From: a bacterium
GTDB lineage: Bacteria > Omnitrophota > Gorgyraeia > Velamenicoccales > JABMQK01
Assembly (NCBI GenBank): GCA_013203265.1
Contig: JABMQK010000116.1
Location: 1 to 7,877, forward strand
Direction of reading: 5' to 3'
Length of the DNA stretch: 7,877 bases
The position numbers and the translations under genes were made by a program. Under the pieces are notes generated by a model that saw only the letters and a list, made by a program, of their open reading frames with translations, ran no database searches and had not been told where the DNA came from. Of the stretch, positions 1 to 5,266 are shown in pieces; positions within the stretch are counted from its first letter, which is position 1; the number at the start of each line of letters is the position of its first letter.

Positions 1-1245
1 AAAATAAAAGTCGACAAAACAAAGAATTTTACTATTGAACTTCCGGATAACTTTTTTAAAGAGTGGTTTATAAATCACTATCTCGAGCTTACAAATTCAG
101 TAATAAGGGATTTAGGGGGAAAAGATATTGTTATAGATCTTGTGGTAAATCCGGCTATCATCAAAAAAGAGAAAAAGAGCAAGCTCCAAGTATTTGAAGC
201 TCGAATTAAAGAAAAAAAAGCGGATGATATTAAACTGAACGCCAAATATACTTTTGAGAATTTTGTTGTGGGCCCATCTAATCGCTTTACCCATGCAGCT
301 TGTCTAGCTGTAGCGGAAAGTCCTGCAAAGAATTATAATCCGTTATTCATCTATGGTGGGGTAGGGCTTGGCAAGACCCACTTGATGCAGGCAATATGTC
401 ACTTTATTAGAAAGCGCAAACCTCAAACCACCTTTGCTTATTTGACCTCTGAAAAATTTACCAATGAATTAATCAATGGCATACGACACCACTCGATGGA
501 TAACTTTAGGCGAAAATATCGTAATATAGATGTCCTATTACTTGATGATATCCATTTTATAGCGGGTAAAGAAGCGACCCAGGAAGAATTTTTTCATACA
601 TTTAATGCGCTGCACGACGACCATAAACAAATCATTATTTCCAGCGATAGATCACCTAAAACAATAAACAAATTGGAAGAGAGGTTGGTTTCTCGTTTTA
701 GCTGGGGCTTAATCACAGACGTACAACCTCCAGATTTAGAAACTCGTATCGCTATTCTAAAAAAGAAGACTGAGAATGAAAAGATCAAAATTCCTGACGA
801 CGTGCTTTTCTTTCTAGCAGAATCCATAACAAACAACATAAGAGAGTTGGAAGGGGGATTGATACGATTGGTCGCTTATTCAATGTTAGAAGGAGTGGAA
901 ATCACTTTAGCTCTAGCGCATGACATTTTAAAAGATATGTTGCGAGAGTCAATTAAAACTATTAATATAGAAACCATACAAAAGAAAGTGGCTGGGTTTT
1001 ACAATTTAGATTTGGGTGACCTTAAAACAAAAAGGCGCAATAAAAACACAGTTCTTGCAAGGCAAATCGCCATGTTTCTTGCTAGAGAACTAACCAGTCT
1101 GTCTTACCCAGAGATTGGTCAATTTTTTGGAGGTAAAGATCACACCACTGTATTACATTCCTATAATAAAATTAAAAATGCTATAAATTCAGATTTAAAA
1201 TTTAAGGAGTTAATAAACAGGGTTATATTTGAAGTAAAAAGTTAA
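1..1245 (+). CDS. dnaA: Chromosomal replication initiator protein DnaA (5'-truncated by window edge)
   Basis: DnaA is the AAA+ ATPase that binds DnaA boxes at oriC, melts the origin and recruits the replicative helicase. The frame is open from base 1, so 414 codons are present. The first ~47 match the second half of domain I (FFKEW..HYLEL), and roughly 30-35 N-terminal residues lie outside the window. The GTG at base 142 is only the first start-like codon inside the window and is not the true start. Counting codons from base 1: a short, lysine-rich domain II linker (~48-80), Walker A GGVGLGKT (119-126), Walker B LLLDDIHF (179-186), sensor I IISSDR (212-217), box VII RLVSRF with the arginine finger (228-233), sensor II NNIRELEGG (278-286), and the domain IV DNA-binding helix-turn-helix with LARQIA (352-357) and the signature GGKDHTTVLHS (377-387). 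All key residues are intact. It is the first gene of a co-directional replication cluster, followed by an origin-like intergenic region. Confidence 0.98.
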   Translation, partial: KIKVDKTKNFTIELPDNFFKEWFINHYLELTNSVIRDLGGKDIVIDLVVNPAIIKKEKKSKLQVFEARIKEKKADDIKLNAKYTFENFVVGPSNRFTHAACLAVAESPAKNYNPLFIYGGVGLGKTHLMQAICHFIRKRKPQTTFAYLTSEKFTNELINGIRHHSMDNFRRKYRNIDVLLLDDIHFIAGKEATQEEFFHTFNALHDDHKQIIISSDRSPKTINKLEERLVSRFSWGLITDVQPPDLETRIAILKKKTENEKIKIPDDVLFFLAESITNNIRELEGGLIRLVAYSMLEGVEITLALAHDILKDMLRESIKTINIETIQKKVAGFYNLDLGDLKTKRRNKNTVLARQIAMFLARELTSLSYPEIGQFFGGKDHTTVLHSYNKIKNAINSDLKFKELINRVIFEVKS

Positions 1246-1263
1246 TCATATCATCTAAAGAGG

Positions 1264-1272
1264 TTATACACA
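1264..1272 (+). promoter_or_regulatory. DnaA box (perfect consensus)
   Basis: TTATACACA matches the bacterial consensus TTATNCACA at every position. It begins 19 bases after the dnaA stop codon. I found no other perfect match on either strand. The position after dnaA makes a real initiator-binding site likely, either for the origin or for autoregulation of the dnaN operon. Confidence 0.7.
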
Positions 1273-1308
1273 AATTTTAAAACTCACAACCCCATATTAA
1301 TCAACAAA

Positions 1309-1317
1309 TTAACCACT
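1309..1317 (+). promoter_or_regulatory. Degenerate DnaA box candidate
   Basis: TTAACCACT differs from TTATCCACA at positions 4 and 9. It lies in the same orientation as the perfect box and 21 bases before the triplet repeat, roughly where a box guiding DnaA onto a trio element would be expected. Two mismatches in such AT-rich DNA can easily arise by chance. Confidence 0.3.
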
Positions 1318-1338
1318 TTTTAACAGAAATAAAAAACT

Positions 1339-1353
1339 CTATTACTATTACTA
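1339..1353 (-). repeat. DnaA-trio-like tandem triplets
   Basis: The + strand reads CTA TTA CTA TTA CTA. The complementary strand therefore reads 3'-GAT AAT GAT AAT GAT-5', which is five uninterrupted matches to the DnaA-trio consensus 3'-[G/A]AT-5' described for the single-stranded-DNA-binding part of the basal bacterial origin (best known from B. subtilis). An A/T-only stretch follows directly at 1354-1376. The fit of both sequence and location makes a strand-opening element plausible. The missing GC-rich spacer and the weakness of the nearest DnaA box are the main doubts. Confidence 0.5.
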
Positions 1354-1392
1354 TATTTTATATATAAATAATATACTTAACGGAGGATTAGT

Positions 1393-2502
1393 ATGAAAAT
1401 TCAAGTAACAAAGGAAAATTTACAAAGAGGAATTCAAATAGTCCAAAATATTATAACTCCCAAAAACATACTACCCATACTCTCCAATGTTTTAATTGAA
1501 ACTTTAAAAAACAAAGTGAAACTAACCTCTACAGACCTAGATATAGGCATATCTATATTGTTAGAGGCAGAAATACAAGAACAAGGGGCGATTACACTAC
1601 CAGCGAAAAGATTAAGCGATATAATAAAAGAGTTGCCAGATGGAGAAATCAACATCATCGTAAAAAAGAACAATGTTGTTTATATTCGGTTGGAAAGTTG
1701 TGAATTTAAGTTAATGGGATTGCCCAAAGACGAATTTCCAAAACTACCAGAGTTTAAAGATAGGGAAGTTGTTGAATTGGAACAAGTTATATTAAAAGAA
1801 ATGTTGCAACTGACGTCCTTTGCAATCTCCCATGAAGAGACAAGGTATGTGTTAAATGGCCTTTTATTAGAACTAAAAAAACACCCCCACAAAGACAAGT
1901 TTGTTTTAAAAATGGTAGCGACCGATGGTAGGCGTCTAACCCTTGCCGAAAAAGAATTAGATATAAAATCAGGGAAAGAAATAAAAATTATCATCCCACA
2001 AAAAACTATAACCGAGCTTCAACGTAACCTAAAAGATGATGGAAAAATATTGATAGTTATCGCTCCTAATCAGGTCTTTTTTGAGCTGGATCACACCATA
2101 ATTATTACCAGGCTAATAGAGGGAGAATTCCCGAATTATGCGCGCGTTATCCCCGCACCAACAGAAACCAAAGTAAAAATAGATAGGCATCAATTTTTAC
2201 AAGCTGTGCGCAGGGCTGGTTTGTTGTCTACACCAGATTCGCTGGCAATAAGATTAGAGCTAACAAACAACAAACTTACTCTTACAAAATCAACACCAGA
2301 TGTTGGTGAGTCACGTGAAGAACTTGCCGTAGAATATCAAGGCAAGGATTTGATTATTGGGTTTAATCCTGCATACCTCATAGATGTATTACGTAATCTT
2401 TCTGGGGCGTTCGTCGAACTGGAATTGACAGAACCAGAGAAACCCGGCGTGATTCGAACAGAGGACTATGTTTATTTGATTCAACCAATGCGCTTAGTTT
2501 GA
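1393..2502 (+). CDS. dnaN: DNA polymerase III beta subunit (sliding clamp)
   Basis: This is the ring-shaped homodimeric clamp that tethers DNA polymerase III and other clamp-binding partners to DNA. At 369 aa it has the usual family length and holds three repeated clamp domains (about 1-120, 130-250 and 255-369). Recognisable motifs are the N-terminal helix and ILPILSNVLIE (27-36), DEFPKLPEF (113-121), RYVLNGLLLE (151-160), ATDGRRL (176-182), LIEGEFPNY (241-249) and FNPAYL (324-329). The C-terminus QPMRLV carries the conserved PMRL that lines the partner-binding pocket. The ATG has a near-ideal ribosome-binding site, GGAGG, six bases upstream. It follows dnaA after the candidate origin region, and the next gene starts 18 bp after its stop, so co-transcription with it is likely. 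Nothing is missing or unusual. Confidence 0.98.
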   Translation: MKIQVTKENLQRGIQIVQNIITPKNILPILSNVLIETLKNKVKLTSTDLDIGISILLEAEIQEQGAITLPAKRLSDIIKELPDGEINIIVKKNNVVYIRLESCEFKLMGLPKDEFPKLPEFKDREVVELEQVILKEMLQLTSFAISHEETRYVLNGLLLELKKHPHKDKFVLKMVATDGRRLTLAEKELDIKSGKEIKIIIPQKTITELQRNLKDDGKILIVIAPNQVFFELDHTIIITRLIEGEFPNYARVIPAPTETKVKIDRHQFLQAVRRAGLLSTPDSLAIRLELTNNKLTLTKSTPDVGESREELAVEYQGKDLIIGFNPAYLIDVLRNLSGAFVELELTEPEKPGVIRTEDYVYLIQPMRLV

Positions 2503-2520
2503 TCTTTGTGAAATCGATAG

Positions 2521-2817
2521 ATGGAATCAATAAAATCCATATTAAATGTTGTCATAGGGGATATTCAAAAAAAGCAACAGCAATACCCCCAAGAAAAAAT
2601 TGAAAATATATGGAAGAAGTGTGTAAAAAAAATTATATCCCAACATACAAAAGCGAGTTTTTTCAAAAAAGGCAAGCTCTATGTTAATGTGGAAAATTCG
2701 GCATGGCTATATGAGCTAAACACCAAAAAAGAGGATATTGTAAAACGGCTTAAAAAAATATCAAAAAATAAAATAAAAGAACTGAGACTTAAAATAGGGG
2801 ATATATATGGCAACTGA
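2521..2817 (+). CDS. dciA: DUF721/DciA-family protein, probable helicase-loading factor
   Basis: A small, very basic protein of 98 aa that consists almost entirely of the DUF721 core. Visible hallmarks are the first tryptophan in IWKKCVKKII (W31), followed by QHTKASFFKKGKLYVNV (41-57) and the diagnostic SAWLYELNTKKEDIVKRL (60-77, W62), ending in a hydrophobic strand (LRLKIGDI). DciA proteins of this family interact with the replicative helicase DnaB and promote its loading in bacteria lacking DnaC- or DnaI-type loaders; that role here is inferred from family and neighbours. The ATG at 2521 directly follows an in-frame TAG, so no longer form exists. It lacks a clear Shine-Dalgarno sequence and may rely on re-initiation after dnaN, whose stop is 18 bp upstream. 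Its last 11 bp overlap gyrB. It lacks the long extension seen in some DciA proteins. The family assignment is firm; the gene symbol is less so. Confidence 0.85.
   Translation: MESIKSILNVVIGDIQKKQQQYPQEKIENIWKKCVKKIISQHTKASFFKKGKLYVNVENSAWLYELNTKKEDIVKRLKKISKNKIKELRLKIGDIYGN
2796..2800 (+). promoter_or_regulatory. gyrB ribosome-binding site inside dciA
   Basis: AGGGG lies six bases before the gyrB ATG and within the last codons of the DUF721 gene. It supports the ATG at 2807 as the gyrB start and implies translational coupling across the 11-bp overlap. Confidence 0.6.
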
Positions 2818-5209
2818 CAATAAGAAATACGACGCGACCAATATACAAGTCCTAGAAGGCACCGAGGCTGTTAGGCTCAGACCAGCTATGTATATCGGAG
2901 ATACTTCAACTCGTGGATTACACCACTTGGTCTATGAAGTTGTTGATAATTCAATAGATGAAGCCATGGGTGGTTTCTGCACAAACATCACAGTGACTAT
3001 ACACCGCGATAATAGCGTTAGTGTAGTTGATGATGGACGAGGGATCCCTGTTGACATACATAAAACAGAGAAGAAGCCTGCCGTAGAAGTGGTTTTGACA
3101 ACGTTACACGCAGGTGGTAAATTTGACCATCGAGTCTATAAGGTTGCAGGTGGTCTTCACGGAGTAGGGGTAAGCGTGGTTAATGCGCTCGCAGAAAGAC
3201 TAGAAGTAGAAATAAAAAGAGAGGGTAAGAAATACCACCAGAGGTATAAAAAAGGCAAGGCGGTATCAAAGTTAACCGTTATCGGCAAAGCGAAAAATAC
3301 AGGGACAAAAATTATCTTCAAAGCCGACAGGGAAATATTTAAGAAAGTCGAATATTCTTACGATATCCTTGCCCAGAGATTAAGAGAATTAGCCTTCTTA
3401 AATAAAGGGCTTTGTATAAAGTTAATTGACGAAAGAACGGACAAAGAAAGTCTCTTTCAATTTAGGGGAGGCATTATTTCTTTTGTCGATTACATTAATA
3501 AAAATAAAAATCGGCTGCATAAAAAAGTTGTCTATTTTGAGAAAGTTGTAGAGGCAGCACATCTAGAAGTTGCATTTCAGTATAATGATGGTTTTTCTGA
3601 AAGCATTTATTCTTTCGCCAACAATATCAATACAATAGAGGGAGGTACACACCTGAGCGGTTTTAAATCCGCATTGACTCGTGCCATCAACCAATACACA
3701 AAAAATAAGAAACTTTTAAAAGGGGAGACATCTATCGCCGGGGAGGATACGAGGGAAGGGTTGACCGCGGTAATTAGCATCAAGATTCCTAATCCTCAAT
3801 TTGAAGGCCAGACCAAAACCAAGCTGGGTAATTCCGAAGTTGATGGAATTGTGGCTTCTAATACTTTGGAGGCGTTAAGTAGTTTTTTTGAAGAAAACCC
3901 CTCAGTTGCAAATAAGATTGTGGAAAAGGCTGTATTGGCCTCCAGGGCACGAGAAGCAGCACGTAAGGCGCGCGAGCTGACGCGAAGGAAGGGTGCTTTA
4001 GAAGGGGCGTCGCTACCCGGCAAATTGGCTGATTGCTCAGAAAGAGATCCCAAACTATGTGAATTGTATATTGTCGAGGGAGATTCAGCCGGAGGAAGCG
4101 CAAAGCAGGGAAGGGATAGGCGATTCCAAGCTATACTACCATTAAAGGGAAAAATTTTGAATGTTGAGAAGTCTCGTTTGGATAAAATTTTGAATAATGA
4201 AGAGATTCGAACCGTAATAACCGCTTTGGGCACTAGTGTAGGGGAAGAGTTTGATATTTCAAAACTGCGATATAATAAGGTGATTTTCATGTGCGACGCT
4301 GATGTTGATGGCTCTCACATAAGGACTCTGCTTCTGACACTGTTTTTTAGGCAATTGACGAAGCTAATTGAAGAAGGGCATGTGTATATAGCTCAACCCC
4401 CTCTTTATAAGATTAAGAGAGGCAGCAGAGAAGAATATATCCAGACAGAAGAGCAGATGAATGATTTATTGTTAGATATTGGTACAGAAGGGGTTAAGTT
4501 AATTAGATTAAAACCAAAACATGAATATACAGGGAAACAATTTAAAGAAATATTAGCGCTTTTGGCAGAATTAAACAAAATTAAGTCTAACCTAGAGAAA
4601 AGGGGAGTGAATTTTCAAAATTTTCTTAGTTTTAGGGGGCGCAAGACCAAAAAATTGCCTATTTATATGGTCAAAGTGGATGGAACTACTCATTTTGTCT
4701 ATACTGACAGCGAGCTCTCTAAGCTTACGAAAGGTAAAGATAAGAAGGATAAAGCCGAAGAGAATATTGAATTGATAGACATTTTTGAGGCGCAGGACAC
4801 AGAGCCCATCATTAATAAATTGGAAAAAATGGGCATTGATATCGAGACTTTATATATAGTGCCGCTTGAGACACATAAAAAGAAAGAACCAAAAAGTAAA
4901 CCACTCTTTCGAATTAAAGGCGGCAAGGAAGATATTGAGTGTTATTCGCTAACCGAAGTTTTAGCAGCTGTTCATAATCAGTCAAAGAAAGGTATGTATA
5001 TTCAACGATACAAGGGTTTAGGTGAAATGAATCCACATCAGCTCTGGGAGACCACTATGGATCCGGATAAAAGGACTGTGTTGCAGGTGAAGCTAGAGGA
5101 TGCTGTTGAGGCAGAGGAGACTTTTTCAACGCTTATGGGAGATGATGTTTTACCTAGGCGTGAATTCATTGAAAAGAACTCCCATACGGTAAAAAATTTA
5201 GATATTTAA
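2807..5209 (+). CDS. gyrB: DNA gyrase subunit B
   Basis: This is the ATPase and TOPRIM subunit of the A2B2 gyrase that introduces negative supercoils. At 800 aa it is the long form, close to E. coli GyrB. The N-terminal GHKL ATPase shows the N-box EVVDNSIDEA (E44, N48), DDGRGIP (75-81), GGLHGVG (115-121) and QTKTKLGN (335-342) with the ATP-contacting lysine K337. R138 aligns with the novobiocin-contact arginine of E. coli (R136). The TOPRIM domain holds EGDSAGGSA (424-432, catalytic E424), PLKGKILNVEK (445-455) and DADVDGSH (497-504, metal-binding D497 and D499). Residues ~548-732 form an E. coli-like insertion with lysine-rich loops near 639-649 and 690-698. The conserved tail starts at QRYKGLGEMNP (733-743). 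The equivalents of E. coli D426 and K447 are unchanged, so there is no GyrB quinolone-resistance change at those sites. It overlaps dciA by 11 bp and precedes gyrA by 57 bp. Confidence 0.98.
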   Translation: MATDNKKYDATNIQVLEGTEAVRLRPAMYIGDTSTRGLHHLVYEVVDNSIDEAMGGFCTNITVTIHRDNSVSVVDDGRGIPVDIHKTEKKPAVEVVLTTLHAGGKFDHRVYKVAGGLHGVGVSVVNALAERLEVEIKREGKKYHQRYKKGKAVSKLTVIGKAKNTGTKIIFKADREIFKKVEYSYDILAQRLRELAFLNKGLCIKLIDERTDKESLFQFRGGIISFVDYINKNKNRLHKKVVYFEKVVEAAHLEVAFQYNDGFSESIYSFANNINTIEGGTHLSGFKSALTRAINQYTKNKKLLKGETSIAGEDTREGLTAVISIKIPNPQFEGQTKTKLGNSEVDGIVASNTLEALSSFFEENPSVANKIVEKAVLASRAREAARKARELTRRKGALEGASLPGKLADCSERDPKLCELYIVEGDSAGGSAKQGRDRRFQAILPLKGKILNVEKSRLDKILNNEEIRTVITALGTSVGEEFDISKLRYNKVIFMCDADVDGSHIRTLLLTLFFRQLTKLIEEGHVYIAQPPLYKIKRGSREEYIQTEEQMNDLLLDIGTEGVKLIRLKPKHEYTGKQFKEILALLAELNKIKSNLEKRGVNFQNFLSFRGRKTKKLPIYMVKVDGTTHFVYTDSELSKLTKGKDKKDKAEENIELIDIFEAQDTEPIINKLEKMGIDIETLYIVPLETHKKKEPKSKPLFRIKGGKEDIECYSLTEVLAAVHNQSKKGMYIQRYKGLGEMNPHQLWETTMDPDKRTVLQVKLEDAVEAEETFSTLMGDDVLPRREFIEKNSHTVKNLDI

Positions 5210-5257
5210 ATTTAAAAATTAAATAAGAAATTTTTATGGAAATGATTGTTTTTAAAC

Positions 5258-5261
5258 GAGG
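5258..5261 (+). promoter_or_regulatory. gyrA ribosome-binding site that sets the start
   Basis: GAGG lies five bases before the ATG at 5267. The in-frame TTG at 5246 would add seven residues but has no purine-rich sequence at a suitable distance. The ATG also places the catalytic tyrosine at residue 122 and the QRDR in exact E. coli numbering. Confidence 0.6.
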
Positions 5262-5266
5262 CTAAT

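Larger units (their letters stand above)
1246..1392. other. Candidate oriC segment: dnaA-dnaN intergenic region
   Basis: This is the largest non-coding gap in the window, 147 bp of very AT-rich sequence. In order it holds a perfect DnaA box (1264-1272), a degenerate box (1309-1317), five tandem DnaA-trio-like triplets (1339-1353), an A/T-only stretch (1354-1376) suited to unwinding, and the dnaN ribosome-binding site GGAGG (1382-1386, six bases before the ATG). In Bacillus subtilis the unwinding part of oriC occupies the same dnaA-dnaN gap, so the position supports an origin role. Against it, only one consensus box is present and no GC-rich spacer precedes the triplets. Further boxes could lie upstream of dnaA, outside the window. 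The dnaN promoter may also lie here, but I see no convincing one. Confidence 0.6.

Noticed and set aside
142..144. GTG as the start of dnaA
   Set aside because: The frame is open back to base 1 and upstream codons encode recognisable DnaA domain I, so the gene is cut by the window edge.
1320..1348. dnaN promoter TTAACA - 17 bp - TACTAT
   Set aside because: The -35 has one mismatch but the -10 matches only four of six and lies inside the triplet repeat; such matches are common in AT-rich DNA.
3796..4290. 164-codon reverse-strand ORF opposite gyrB
   Set aside because: It lies wholly opposite the conserved TOPRIM-coding region, has no recognisable domain, and is explained as a shadow of gyrB.
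4381..4389. Reverse DnaA box TGTGTATAT in gyrB
   Set aside because: It has one mismatch, lies inside conserved coding sequence and has no neighbouring boxes.
5214..5235. Inverted repeat AAAAATT/AATTTTT between gyrB and gyrA as a terminator
   Set aside because: The seven-pair stem is A/T only with an eight-base loop, far too weak for an intrinsic terminator, and gyrB-gyrA are expected to be co-transcribed.
5246..5266. TTG start extending gyrA by seven residues
   Set aside because: There is no ribosome-binding site for TTG, while the ATG at 5267 has GAGG five bases upstream and gives standard GyrA numbering (Tyr122).
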